Assembly: GCF_933775445.1 (NCBI RefSeq)
Contig: NC_065872.1
Coordinates: 6,510,001-6,574,000 of the forward strand
Direction: 5' to 3'
Source: Argentina anserina
Lineage: Eukaryota > Streptophyta > Magnoliopsida > Rosales > Rosaceae
DNA: 64,000 nt
In this document: positions 45,001-62,244 of the stretch, piece by piece
Position numbering within the stretch: position 1 is the first letter of the stretch
Layout of the letters: every line of letters starts with the position of its first letter
Notes under the pieces: generated by a model
Database searches by the model: none
Told to the model about the DNA's origin: nothing
What the model saw: the letters and a program-made list of their open reading frames with translations, nothing else
Translations under genes and position numbers: made by a program

Positions 45001-45933
45001 ATCATAGTTTAAACACAAGAAGTGAAAGGTTTAAGCCTTTAAGGTCTCCTATGATGACATTATGGCCAGCATTACAGAAGAAGTGACACTACTTTGTGGA
45101 AGAAGACAATCGATTGGCCGAGAATCTCGGCCTTTTGAGGAAGATTTAACAGAGCTTTCCCCTTGTCAACTGCATAGATGGGAAGACTAATAATTACCGA
45201 CAACTAGACCCGAGAGGATTTAGAGGGTATTAGAGTCCAGAGAGGATCCAGGTTTAGTTTAGTGTTATCTTACTTCAGGATAAGTCATCTATCTTATTCG
45301 AAAACCTAATGTACGTGGAGATAAAGCCAAAGCATCAGACTGTTGCATGTTTCCTCTGATTCATACAAAATCCAAATCCTCTTTTGTCCTGCTTCAGATG
45401 ACAGATGCGATTGGTATAAGTTGATCTAACCCTGCAAGTTGAACTCCAGAAATGTTAGTTCGACTTCATAACAGTACTCTATAAACGTTAAGAAACTTCT
45501 GTAACATAAGGATCATCAGAAAATGGCTAACATAAATTCCTAGTGGTTAGAATTTGTAGGCTTTGCTATATTTTTTGAACACAACCGAACTATCCCTATC
45601 AACATTGTGCTTAGAGGATATGCCTATAAGAACATCTATTGTATTATGTAGTGCAAGAAGTCAAGAACAGGTGTGATCGATCACATGAATATCATGGTCC
45701 ATAAAGTTTCTTGCCACCTTCCCACCTTGAATAGAATTGGAATACGAAAGCTACGATATAACCTTCTCTTTTCTTGATTAGTGGCCAACCTCATGAAGTC
45801 ATGATCGTCGTTCGTGTTGAGATTTCGGGGTTTAGGATAAATGCAGACTCCAACTGGCACCAGCTAAAATCTTCTACAGCAACTTTTGTAGTACCTTTGA
45901 TGGCTGAATCCTACTGGCACCAAAAGAAGCAGG

Positions 45934-45970
<37 letters not shown>

Positions 45971-46824
45971 AGTGTATAACCCTTTCAAGATCGAATTTTA
46001 AAGGAAACAGATGAAATATTAGATATACTTGCTATAGTTGCGTTACTGACTTACTAGTATTATATGATATGAACTTTGAACTACTAGAAATAAAAACAGA
46101 ATTGGTTACTGATTAGCAAAAATATAAACCATTGTTCATGCTCATCTTCTTCTGATGCAAAGAATCCGTCGGATAGCTTTGACAAGTTGGAGGGCCATGT
46201 TTTCAGGCCATCATGTCGATCACTTTTAAGCCATACACAGCACTCGGTGTCTTTCTTCTTCCTTTGTTCTTCATAACCAGACCTCGAGCCATGCTAGAAG
46301 GAAAAAGAGTATGGTCTTATAAGAGGGGGACCATGAAAAAAATGAGTGCATGAGAAATGATATAGCAAGCAGACAATGACTCAATGAGACAATGCAGTCA
46401 TTTTATAGTAACTAAAGCCTACTATTACTACTAAAATTCTTCCCACGTTGAATATGTAAAGATAGAGCATATATACTCAACAGAAGTTGATTTCAGTGGC
46501 ACAATGGGATGATGTCCAGCAGTGCGACAGTGAAGAAGTACTCTTTGCTTTTTCTGGTTACACCAATTCAGAAGGATGAAGGATCTATCCTAAGAAGGAT
46601 GCACCAATTCTAAAGGATCAAGCCATTTGGGACTCTTAACATAGAAGACGAGAAATTTTGGAGCAACACAGTTCTAACTTCTGAGTTATCCTTATTCCGG
46701 AAAACTGAAATTTGTCATTCTCCAGAGTAGCAGGTCTTTTACAGGGAACTGACATGCCAAACTCAAAATGGCCAAGAAAACGATCCTTTGATTCTTGGTT
46801 TTATTTCACTCTTCATATTAAGTA
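42007..46824. other. Intergenic DNA, no gene seen
   Basis: There is no supported coding frame. A stretch at about 42100-42360 resembles the sequence that flanks the solo LTR at 55140-55553 and 57465-57610, so it is probably an old transposon relic. A 17-base palindrome GGCCGAGAATCTCGGCC sits at 45116-45132. A (TA)n microsatellite of about 30 bases lies at 45936-45965. Confidence 0.4.
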
Positions 46825-46896
46825 TCCATTGTCGTCCAGCGGTTAGGATATCTGGCTTTCACCCAGGAGACCCGGGTTCGATTCCCGGCAATGGAA
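46825..46896 (+). tRNA. tRNA-Glu (anticodon TTC)
   Basis: A 72-nt cloverleaf without intron. The acceptor arm pairs TCCATTG with CAATGGA, the discriminator base is A (46896), the anticodon loop is CTTTCAC with TTC at 46858-46860, and the T arm holds GGTTCGATTCC (B box). A run of five T at 46898-46902 is the RNA polymerase III terminator. No CCA is encoded, as expected for a nuclear gene. Confidence 0.97.
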
Positions 46897-46902
46897 CTTT
46901 TT

Positions 46903-47289
46903 ACAATCTCTTTTCTCTTTTATTTTGGTGACCAACAGCAATCTCATGTCATAATCAAAGTTATGGCCAATCATAGAATAATCAGATAAAGATGCACCAC
47001 AAAATTTACTTGGTTGATTAAAAAGACCCAGCTATTAATTGGATAGTGTTTGGGATACCAGGAAATGGCAATTACACACTGCTTCTTCAGCACCAAAATA
47101 TACTTCAAGGTTGTCTTGGCCTACTGAAACTTCTACTCGGTTTCTATCATTTACCAAACAACCGAGCCCATTTGGAGCACCATATCTCAACTCCCAGGAA
47201 CATTGGTTATAGAATCCGTCATAATCCCGAAAATCTAATTGATAGACAACAAAAACTAACAAGTCCAACCTTTTCACATTATAGCTAAA
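46903..47289. other. Spacer with the 3' flank of DDM1
   Basis: No gene. The right part should include the 3' untranslated region of the minus-strand DDM1 gene. Confidence 0.4.
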
Positions 47290-52867
<5,578 letters not shown>

Positions 52868-54615
52868 TTCAAAAACCTAGAAATTCAAAAACAGAAAATG
52901 AAGCACATAAAACACCAAATCAAACAGCAAAAACACGCCAGTACATGAAACTAGGGTTTGAAAACTTCAAAAGCCCTAAGAAATCTGGATTCAAACAGAC
53001 TCCAATTTCACAATACAAAAATTAATATATTTAAAAAAAGAATCAAAAGAATACGAACCATAGCAGGAGCCGTAAGAACTCCGGGGGTTTATAGCCGGAG
53101 AAAAATCGAAGAGAGACGAATGGGCTCGAAGAAGAAGAAGAAGAAGAAGAAGAAGAGTTTGAGATTGTAAGAGAGTGAAGAAAGCCGTAGTGGCAGAATA
53201 GTAACCAGTGAGATTATTAAAGGAAGCGCCAGAATTAATTAATGGAAAAATGTGTGGGCGGGAAATGGGGTGTTTTGAAAGTGCCCTTGGGAAGTCTGAA
53301 AATTACCAAGGGCGCCATTTCGTCTGCCTAGTCTAGAAATGGAATTTGTTGCATTTGGATTCACGATTTTAAGGGGGAGCCAGCCAGCCAGGCACGCTTT
53401 GTCTGCCAAAATCTGTCATTATGGTTTTTCATTAATTAAATCCAGGATTTTATATAAATCTTGTCACTTCATTGGATGTTTGATTGAGGTGACCAATAAG
53501 AGGAATTGTGCGTGCTACATTTTTCAAATTTCAAATTGTCGTAATAATTAGGACCCGACAATATCTATATATTAGATAGTTCGTTTCTTTGTGGGGGGTG
53601 TTGGGTTCTCCGATGTGATAAGATTGGTGATGACAGTGGTAGTAGGCGACTATAGCAAATTAGCAATGAGATGGTTGATCCCATCTCTTTTCTCTTTTCC
53701 CTTTTCCATTCTCTTTCAGACGAAGGTCGTGGGGTGAGGATTTCTAATTCTGCCTTTAAGTTATTTCTCGTCTGGGTTTAGCTTTTATATAAATATGTTT
53801 GGCGGTAAAGGTTGAGAGTTTTCGATCGGAAGATGTAGCAACCGGAACCGTTGGGTTTGTTGGTCGCAAAACTGCTCTGATTTGGGGCGATGGCAACAAC
53901 ATCATGTCCGGTGATGATGGCGGTGTCGGTGCCAAGGTTAGCGGTGGTGGTGTTAGTTTTATGGTGCCCATACATGTGGGTGCTCTTAGCTTTTTGGCAT
54001 GGTCCCAAAAAACGTCGATGGCGGCGGAATCTGCTTCTGCGGAGGCGCCGTCGGAGGAGGAGAGTTCAAGCAGCGAAATCGTGGCCGGGGCAGTGGAGGT
54101 GGCGGTGGTTGATGGTGGAAGTCACGTTCCTCCATCTTCTTCTGCTTAGACGATTTTACCAATGTAATAGGCGAGCCTTGTCTTATAGTTCTCGGTTCTT
54201 TCTTAGATTCCAAGTTTAGAATTTATAATATTGAGATTGTTAGACTTTATTTTGGTTTATTTTCGCATGATTTAATTAATTTGATAAAACCCTAATATGA
54301 GGAGATAATGTTTATGTTGTACTTCTACATTTCATATTAATGAAAAATCGTCACTTATTTTTTATTTTTTTTAATTAAAACCAGGTTCAATTTGAAATTT
54401 TGAATAATTTGTTAGTGGAGTTTTTAAATTGGGTTTCTTCAGTCTTAAAATAAAATTAAAAAATCAATTGTTCAAATATAATACACATGTAGACTACATT
54501 GCATATACTCATGTAGTATATAGATGCTCTTATCAAGCTCTTATTAATTTTGTCACAGTTGGTAATAAATTTGTGTCAGCTTTAGTTGTGCAACATCACA
54601 TGACAACTAAATCTA
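52868..54615. other. DDM1 upstream region and intergenic DNA
   Basis: The DDM1 leader and promoter lie at the left; the leader may contain an intron, since the genomic sequence just upstream of the ATG is AT-rich while a more genic, CTT-rich part lies at 53060-53160. A 116-codon GC-rich plus-strand frame (53799-54149), Gly/Ser/Val-rich, has no motif I recognise, and I do not call it a gene. Confidence 0.4.
53128..53154. repeat. (GAA)9 microsatellite in the DDM1 leader region
   Basis: Nine GAA units on the plus strand, hence CTT on the transcribed strand of DDM1. CTT tracts are frequent in plant 5' leaders. Placement within the transcript is inferred from its distance of about 270 bases from the ATG. 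Confidence 0.85.
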
Positions 54616-54623
54616 ATCTTGGG

Positions 54624-55134
54624 TAGAGGTAACAAACGAGCTAGGCCGATCCATTTTAAATGGGCTAAAACTGTGTTCGTGTCGTGTTTGGGCCGGCCCA
54701 TTTATTTATCGTGTCGGGCTCGGGCCGGCTCATTTACTTAAATATTGAGGTCGGTACGGCCTATTTGTATTATATGACATAATTAAAATAAAATATTATT
54801 ACTTTGAATATTTGTTTTATATAACTATTTAGAATAGTAAAATAAATAAAATATTACAACACATTTCATAATCTTATTTTTAAAACGTTACGTATATCAA
54901 AACAATGACGTTTTCTTCACTATTTTGATAATATTTGTGAAATATTGTAGTTAAATAATGAAATAATCAAGAGATTTTAATTTAAAAAGTATAATATTTA
55001 AGTATTTAAGCTAAAAACGTGCTTAGGCCGTACCGGGCCCATGAGCCAAAATATCTCAGCCCGGCCCATTATAATAACGGGTCCGGACCTGGTCCAGGCC
55101 GGGCTCGGGCTTTTGGGCTCATTTTCCACCTCTA
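54624..55134. mobile_element. hAT-type MITE rich in GGCCCG motifs
   Basis: The left end TAGAGGTAACAAACGAGC and the right end, in inverse TAGAGGTGGAAAATGAGC, form imperfect inverted repeats. Inside both ends are repeated GGGCCGGCCCAT and GGGCTCGGGC blocks, a style common in plant hAT MITEs. Flanks ATCTTGGG and ATCTTAGG agree at seven of eight bases if one A is shared with the right end, which fits an 8-bp duplication. The middle is AT-rich and non-coding. Confidence 0.65.
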
Positions 55135-55558
55135 TCTTAGGGCATGTTTACTTATTCAGGATGAATATTATTATGAATAGGATGCTAAAGGAATGAGATA
55201 CGAAATGAATTTAGTACAAAGACTTTGACTTCTATTAAGCTGTTTACTTACCATATGAAATTAGACACATGAATTGAACTAATTCCGATTTGATTAATAA
55301 AATAACCCTAATAACTGCAGCTACATATTTTCAATCACTCTCATGGAAAATTGTCATATATATTGATATATATTGTTAAACAACAAAAATAAACATATTT
55401 CTCATTTTTTTGGTAAATATTCCATATTTATATCAAGCAAGCAAGTATATAATTAAAATAAAATTACACAACATTCACAAAAATAATTGGAATTAGTAGC
55501 ATCTTTCACAAATTATACCGAAATTAATTAGCTATACAAATTAATAGAGGGTAGTATC

Positions 55559-57459
55559 TGTCACACCCCAGAACCATTTCCGAGACCGAAATGCAACAAT
55601 ATTCGCCGTAGTCCCGAATTAATAAGTTACCGATACATCAAACCCGACGTGTCGACAACCTATTAGCCAGAAACTATAAGGCTATGAATAAAATAAAAAC
55701 AAGCCGACGATAAGATATGAGGAGCAAATGAAATATAGACTTAAATAAACAAAAGCAGAAGGTAGCAATGTAAGACACAAACATCAAATAAAAAACATAG
55801 TCTAAGTCTCAATGGCCAACTCGGTCCGACAATAGGGTAAATGACCATGTCGGAAGACGAGGAATACCAGAGTACGCCAATAACGTCAACTCGGAGATCG
55901 GAAAGCTGAACATTGTGAAGTAAGATCCTCAGGACTGGAAAGCAACCAAATGATATGAAGGTCAGGGTAATATTTATCTTGGTCAAATGGTCATTTCCTA
56001 GTTTGACTAGGAAAGGTCAAGGGTTGACCTTGACATCTCGGTCAAATGCATCGACCAAAATGGGCCAATACTCGGCAAACTAAATAATCACCGATTTACA
56101 ACACCAACTAATATTAAGTGCACATTAGGGTGTAAATGCATCAATATCAAATCAGTGATTTAATTCATTATCTCTAACACGATTCCAAATTTGATGCATT
56201 CTTAATTCTCGAACCGGGTGAGAAACCAAAGTAGATGTTTAATCAAAAACAAACGTCATGTAGCCATATTCTATGGTTAAAATGTGTGAACCAACTTTAG
56301 ATTTTAACACTAAATCCCCAATTCAATTCATAAATCCAGAAAGGGTTATTAACTAAACCATAGGTAAATGGTAAGATCGTAAACAGTAACTCCATAAGAG
56401 TAAGATTGTGACCAAGGGCATAACAGTAAATACCAAACATTACAGGGGAAAAACCGTCAATTCACTCAGCAGTAACCTTCTCTCGGTAAAAACCAGAGTT
56501 TTCACCCTATGATCTCTGATCGGTTTCTGGCCAAAATTCGGCATCCACACTCCTCCAACTCAACATGCAATTAATAGAAGGCATCGCAACAACACAACGA
56601 TCGCAACCACAATAAAATTGAGGAGAAAGGGGTACGTTCAATACCTCAACGATCCTCCAATCGGAGTTGCTGCACCTTCGTGCTCCAACCCTGATCGTTG
56701 GCGCTGCTCCAAGGATTTTTCACTCCATAGATAAGTCATTTCCGAGCTTTTCTCATCACCTAGGTTCCAAAATGGGTCTCGTCGGAGCTCGAATGGTTGT
56801 GGCGGAGGAAAACAGAGAAAAACAAGGAGGAAAATCCCAAATCAGTTTCAAATTAATGAATCTGAGGACATAATCGAGATGGGTATGAAGTTCAATGACT
56901 ATGCTTACCGACACAACGACAAGAAAGCTCATTGGAGCTTTGAAATCAATCTTGTCACAAACTTGGTTGAATCCCACATGCATGAAATGGGTTTTGAAGA
57001 GGAGAATGAAAGAAAGATTTTGGTGGTGGTCTTGTGGCCATTGGTGACCGGACGGCGGCGATAGGCGGTGGTCAAGGTTCTGCATTTTCTAGGTTTCTCT
57101 GTTTTAAACAAAAAGAAGATAGATACTCAGCCCCTAGAAAGAAAAGAGAAAAGGAAAAGAAAAAGAAAATGAGGGAGATGTTTGTGTGTGGGAGAGCCTA
57201 GAGTCCTTTTACTTATCAACGGCGGAGATCAAGAGTTGTGATTAAAAAATGTAAAAAATATAATTTCTGAAAATGCGACTTAAGTAATCATAAACTTCGT
57301 AAATGCGTAGAAAATTAACCGAGCGTACGGAAAATATTCCGTGGATACCCCCACGCTTGCGACAACGCGTAGTTTAACACAAAAAATTGACATCTTAGGA
57401 AAATGTCGGTTAACGTGACAACAATATTGAAAAGAATAAATAAATTTTCAGGGCTCACA
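55559..57459. mobile_element. Solo LTR, about 1.9 kb
   Basis: The sequence begins TGTCACACCCCAGAACC and ends GGGCTCACA, so it starts TG and ends CA. It is flanked by the perfect 5-bp repeat GTATC (55554-55558 and 57460-57464). No primer site, purine tract or coding domain is present, which fits a solo LTR left by recombination between the two LTRs of a larger element. A TGTCACACCCC start and great length suggest a Ty3/gypsy source, but that is inference. Two short frames inside (56667-56873 and 56879-57064) are not proposed as genes. Confidence 0.75.
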
Positions 57460-57464
57460 GTATC

Positions 57465-57946
57465 GGAAGAAAAATTGATTCCCAATGTTTTAATCTCAAA
57501 CCCACCTCTCTCATTGGATTTTCAAATTGGGGTTGTTAAGGATTTAATTCCTAATGAAGAGTTGTAACTCACACCTATTACAATTTCATCATGTGTAAGT
57601 AAATCCAGAAATTCTCTAAAACCATAATCATTCCGTCACCTTTCTAATTAATTCTCATTAAGTACATGTGCCTTGATTTCTTTTAATAATCTAGAAATTC
57701 ATAAATGAATTTGTTTTTTTATATATTCCCATGGATATTCCAGCAGTAGGCAAATTGGTAGACCAATGTTTCTATACTGAAGCCAAAATCATAATAACAC
57801 AATCTTTGCCAGAAAATTACTGGAAAAAATATACACCATTTGTAATGTGGAGTATGATCCAGTGTGGACACAGTTATTATGAGTATATAAGAATATTCCA
57901 CAGCAGTAAATAAGAGATGTGATTGTCATTTTTCACGAACACACTA
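57465..57946. other. Right flank of the solo LTR and 3' flank of the TauE/SafE gene
   Basis: The first 150 bases match the character of the sequence left of the solo LTR, suggesting an older element split by the insertion. The remainder probably includes the 3' untranslated region of the next gene. No gene is seen. Confidence 0.4.
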
Positions 57947-60565
57947 CTAAGACTGGTGACAGAAATTTTCGAACCCCATGTACTCTTGATTCTCCATCTT
58001 CTTAACCATGTTTGCTATTCCAACTCCCCCTAAGCTGATTGCGCTGACGAAGATCGTCATAGCGAGTATGAAGATGACAATGGAGGCTCTTCCAAGCACT
58101 GCAATGATCTTTCTCACTACATGTTGACCGGTGAAGGCAGCAATTGTAGCAACAAAGACAAAATAAGCAGCTGCAGCAGCAGCATAAGTACACATGAAGC
58201 AATCAGTACTACGTACATGTTAATTTGTCGAAACACGTTCTTATGAAGTCAAATTGTGGCTGCTAATTATTTACCATATGGGACTGGAAAACGGTTGAGA
58301 AGGTAATATTGCACAACTGACATTGATGATGAGAATAGCATAGCAAAGGTTGATGTAGCACTTGCTACCTGCAACAAAAGAATGAAGTTAAATTTATCGG
58401 TCTGATTTCAATTTTGTGTTTATTTTCAGGAGCAGCTATGGTTTCATCACTAGATTCAGATATACATACCTGAGGAGGAATTCCAAGTTCAAGAAAAAGG
58501 GGTCCCAAGATGAAACCGCCTCCAAGGCCAAGTAGTCCACCAACCATACCAGCTATAATCCCACAGATGCAGTAAAGAAAAAGCTGGTGCAATTTCCAGT
58601 TTGTGATTTCCTTTCCTTTTGATGCAATTACCCGAGTGCCTTTCCACAAGCATATTGATTCAAAAACTGTAACTGAGGCTGCAATCGGCACCTATGCAAT
58701 CACAAAACTACTACCATCAGCTTTACTAGACCATAGCAGATCTTACGTATCGATCTCTCTTCATGCTTATATGCACTGTTTTGTGTATCCATGTGGTGCT
58801 TGTGAAAGAAATTGTCCTAGTAAGGTTGTATACTTTACCTGCATGCAGTTCAAGACCCAGAATACGGTGGAACAAGTCTCAGTGTATGTCTGCATAAAGA
58901 TTCAGATGGACTAATGAGTATACAATAGTAGGCGGTGAATGTCTAGAAAAAGCATGTTACTTGTACAGAACTTACTGAAAATAAAATCAGTTACCTTAAC
59001 AATCTGAACAATAAGGAATGCCACCCAGACACACACAAGCAATATCAACTCTTTCCACTGAACGTTGCGCGCGATAGATACCTGGATAGGGTTGTTCTCA
59101 GATTCAGTACAATACTAACTGAAATGACTATAAGAAATGCATACATTTTCAAGAATTTCTGGACTCACTTCTTCATCTTGCAATGAAATTGGACCACTAG
59201 GTAATGGCTTGTAGTCTTCGCCAGAACCATCTGCGCACGACAGAGGAGATTAGATTGTTAAGTTTCATGCATCTTCGTTGAATTAGTGCGTGTCATTGTC
59301 AGTCACACGACGGTTATAAACAAAAACTGTCGTCTGAAATGAAATCACACAACGGTTACTAACAGAAACTTTCGTCTGAATTTTCTCTGCATAGCTTTCT
59401 TTTTTAGTATGTAAGCTTCACTTGTTTTATGGGATTTGCTTTATTGTAGTAGAACAATGAGCACTCACCACCGGATTTGGACTCTGATTCCAACTGCTTT
59501 TCAGCTTCCTGAAAGTTATGTGAAATCCCAAATTGTTCATTAGTAAGTTGTTGATACAAATAGTAAGTTGAAAAATCATTGATCCTTTTTTTTTTCGGAA
59601 AAAAATCATTGATTCCTAAGTATATAGTAAGTTGAGAACCTGTACCTTCTTCATCACTGTTTCTTTCTTCCATGTTTGTATGCCTTTCATTAAAGCTTTT
59701 CCTGCTGTCCCTGCATGATAGAAATGATTCCAGTTTAACGAATTAAATGTGCCGATGTTATTTTAGTTTCTTCTGTTCATCTTGTGATTAGTTCTTACCT
59801 AGGAAAAGAATGATAAGAAGAACCGTGACCATCCAATCAGCAAACATAACGTTGAAAGCAACTCCAATGCTGATTCCTAGCATAAGCATTGGCTGAAAGA
59901 GCAAAGCCAGATCATAATCTATAAGGGGCATGTCCAGTGTTGGGTGCCTCAGTCTCAAATTGAAGTACACTGTTGAGCCTGCAGCTCCCATTATCATACC
60001 TGCATGAACTTAGTGATTAATAACGACTTAAACAGAAAGACTACTGGGTAAAGTGATTAAAATTGAGTACTAACACTTGGAAATGGCTGTGGAAGACTTA
60101 GGATCAAAACCAACGATCAAGGCGAGCATCGGAACAAAAATTCCTCCACCACCAACACCTCCAACACTACCTAATGCAGCACCAAAGAATCCAACTATTG
60201 TTCCCACTACAATTTTCCAACCAAACTTCAACTCCTGCTCAGCCAAAGCATATATAATGTCAGAACTCAAATCCAGGCATATACATATCATTATAAGTAG
60301 TACATGTAGCACCAAAAAAGAAGATCTAACTCACAGGCCAAACAGGCTGATAGGATGACCCTCCAGTCTGCCAGAGAAGCTTCATCATTCTCAAAAAGAC
60401 TCCTTGGTTTATATCTTCTTCAACAAACTTTCTCGGCTTCTGATCATCTTTTAGGAGCCTTTCTCCACTCACTACATTACTTACCATAAGAAGGCTAGTG
60501 AACACAGCACATGCTACAAGTGCTACTGCTGATACTGTTTTTCTAGTGACCATTGTTCGAGCCAT
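57947..60565 (-). CDS. TauE/SafE-family membrane transporter-like protein
   Basis: A polytopic membrane protein whose bacterial relatives export sulfite or sulfoacetate; the substrate of plant members is not settled. Eleven exons were joined: 60335-60565, 60075-60234, 59799-59999, 59646-59710, 59469-59508, 59169-59230, 58995-59081, 58839-58889, 58470-58691, 58275-58368 and 57947-58170, giving 478 residues. The ATG at 60565 places a hydrophobic signal or anchor segment at about residues 11-32; the frame is open further upstream but without family resemblance. Two homologous halves are visible: [18 protein letters not shown] with STAISKCMIMG in the first, and [20 protein letters not shown] with [15 protein letters not shown] in the second. 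A charged loop ([14 protein letters not shown] to SLQDEE) links them, encoded by three very short exons. Length agrees with plant family members. It looks intact. Confidence 0.93.
59303..59380. repeat. Two-unit fold-back repeat in a TauE/SafE intron
   Basis: Two related units of about 36 bp start TCACACGACGGTTA and TCACACAACGGTTA and end GTCGTCTGAA and TTCGTCTGAA. Within each, ACGACGGTT faces AACTGTCGT as an inverted repeat. It is likely a relic of a transposon end. Confidence 0.6.
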
Positions 60566-60727
60566 TTGAGTAGTGCGTGAATCTGTTTTAACAAGGAAAG
60601 AGGATGAAGAAAAAAATTTGTATATTTCTTTTTCTCTGATTGAATGGTGTTGTAAACTCTCTCCCCTCCCTACTAGAAAGCAGAATGAGGAGGTTTTGCA
60701 CTCTTTCATTACCTGCCTGTTGTCTAC

Positions 60728-60736
60728 ATTTATAAT
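60728..60736 (-). promoter_or_regulatory. Possible TATA box of the TauE/SafE gene
   Basis: The minus strand reads ATTATAAAT about 165 bases upstream of the chosen ATG. The position suits a leader of roughly 130 bases. Transcript ends would decide. Confidence 0.35.
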
Positions 60737-61022
60737 CCTTCTCTCTTTGTATGCAGTGTATTGATTTGGATTGTTCCTTAACAAATGGGGACCAAAAATC
60801 TTATTACCTCTGTACGACTCTCGTCAGCCTCAAAATCCTAATACACCAAATAGTATCTCAAACTGGTACTGGAGTAAAGAAGTGAAAAGTTTGGTTTTGC
60901 TTGATTCACTTTCCTAGTTGGGTAGCCACTGAGTAAAAGAAACTTCCCAATTATCAGTAAAAAGGTAAACAATTTGGTGTGATTCTAGTTTTTCTATTTC
61001 TGTTTAGGTTTTATAAAACATA

Positions 61023-62235
61023 GAAAAAAGTTCACCATCGGTACCCAAACTATTGTGGCAATGTCAATGTAGTACCCCAACTCTGAGTTGTACCAATGTA
61101 GTACCCAAACTTGTAATTCGCTATCAACGAAAGGTCTAAACCTAATTTCCGTTACGGCTCCGTTATCTCGGTCACGTGTCTTGCACGTGACCACAAAAAA
61201 AATTCAACAGCGGTACCCAAACTCTTGTGGCAAGGTCAATGTAGTACCCAGACTCTGAGTTGTACTAATGTAGTACCCAAATTCGTTTTTCGCTATCAAT
61301 GAGGGGTTTGAGACCAATTTACGTCACGGTTTCGTCTTATGGATCAAAATAAAAATGGTATTTACCTAAATAACTCTATGTGGGTTCTAAGGCCATAAAT
61401 AAGAAACTTGTACAGTAAATATCTAGAATTAAGAAACAACTTACAAATTGGGCAAAACACCAACTCATTCTCATTATGCTCCGGACACCTCACCACCACA
61501 GTGTGGCATCGGGGAGCTCCACCTCCTTCATCCCCACCGCCTCCTCCTTGACCACCAACACCATCTTCGAGCTCATCCACCCTGCTTGGAACCCCCGATC
61601 CATCGATACGTCATGATCGCATACCTTCACTCTGAGATTCTCGACCGCCGACCGCACCGCTTCACATGCCTCAAATGTCGTAGGTGGAGGGAGAGAAGGT
61701 CGTAGGTGGAGGATGTGAGGGAGACTATGTTGTGGCTCAAGGCGGAGCTGCCAAGTTGGGAGAAGTTGTCATCATGATTGAAGAGTTTGGAAGAAACACA
61801 ACCCGTAATATTGCTTTGCCTCGAAATCTGAGCTCAAAAATACAGTGTGGAAGGAGGGAGAGTGAAGGAGAATGAGAAGAAAAGGAGAAAAGATAAGAAG
61901 TTATGACACGTGACCTAGAAAATGGAGTTGTGATAGAAATTGGCTTCAGACCCCTCGTTGATAGAGAAAAACGAGTTTGCATAATATATTGGTACAACTC
62001 AAAGTTGAGGTACTACATTGATCTTGCCACAAGAGTTTGGGTACCGATGTTGAAATTTTTTTTGTGGTCACGTGCGGGACACGTGACCGAGATAACGAAG
62101 CCGTAATGGAAATTGGGCTCAGACCCTTCGTTGATAGCAAATTACAAGTTTGGGTACTACATTAGTACAACTCAGAGTTGAGGTACTACATTGACCTTAT
62201 CACAATAGTTTGGGCACTGATGGCGAAATTAGCTC
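61023..62235. mobile_element. Pack-MULE copy 2 carrying glutaredoxin-gene fragments
   Basis: A second member of the family at 10525-11718, in the same orientation and with the same order of parts. A perfect 9-bp repeat TAAAACATA flanks it (61014-61022 and 62236-62244). Its ends are GAAAAAAGTTCACCATCGG at the left and, in inverse, GAGCTAATTTCGCCATCAG at the right. Arms of about 310-330 bp each carry two subunits and contain GTCACGTG/CACGTGAC G-box motifs. The two different duplications show that the two copies arose by separate insertions rather than by duplication of the region. Confidence 0.9.
61440..61806 (-). pseudogene. Captured, rearranged glutaredoxin-family gene fragment (copy 2)
   Basis: On the minus strand from 61804 the frame reads GCVSSKLFNHDDNFSQLGSS then HNIVSLTSSTYDLLSL, closer to the family consensus than copy 1. 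The codon at the expected start is ACG (61804-61806), as in copy 1. A second piece reads TFEACEAVRSAVENLRVKVC then DVSMDRGFQ, from the glutaredoxin domain, and a third reads VVVRCPEHNENELVFCPIC at about 61440-61500, the cysteine-rich C terminus. The pieces keep parental order and strand but lack large inner segments and lie in different frames, so no complete protein can be made. Confidence 0.8.
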
Positions 62236-62244
62236 TAAAACATA

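Noticed and set aside
42027..46824. A microRNA precursor in the gene-free interval before the tRNA
   Set aside because: I looked for well-known plant microRNA sequences and long imperfect hairpins and found none that I could support.
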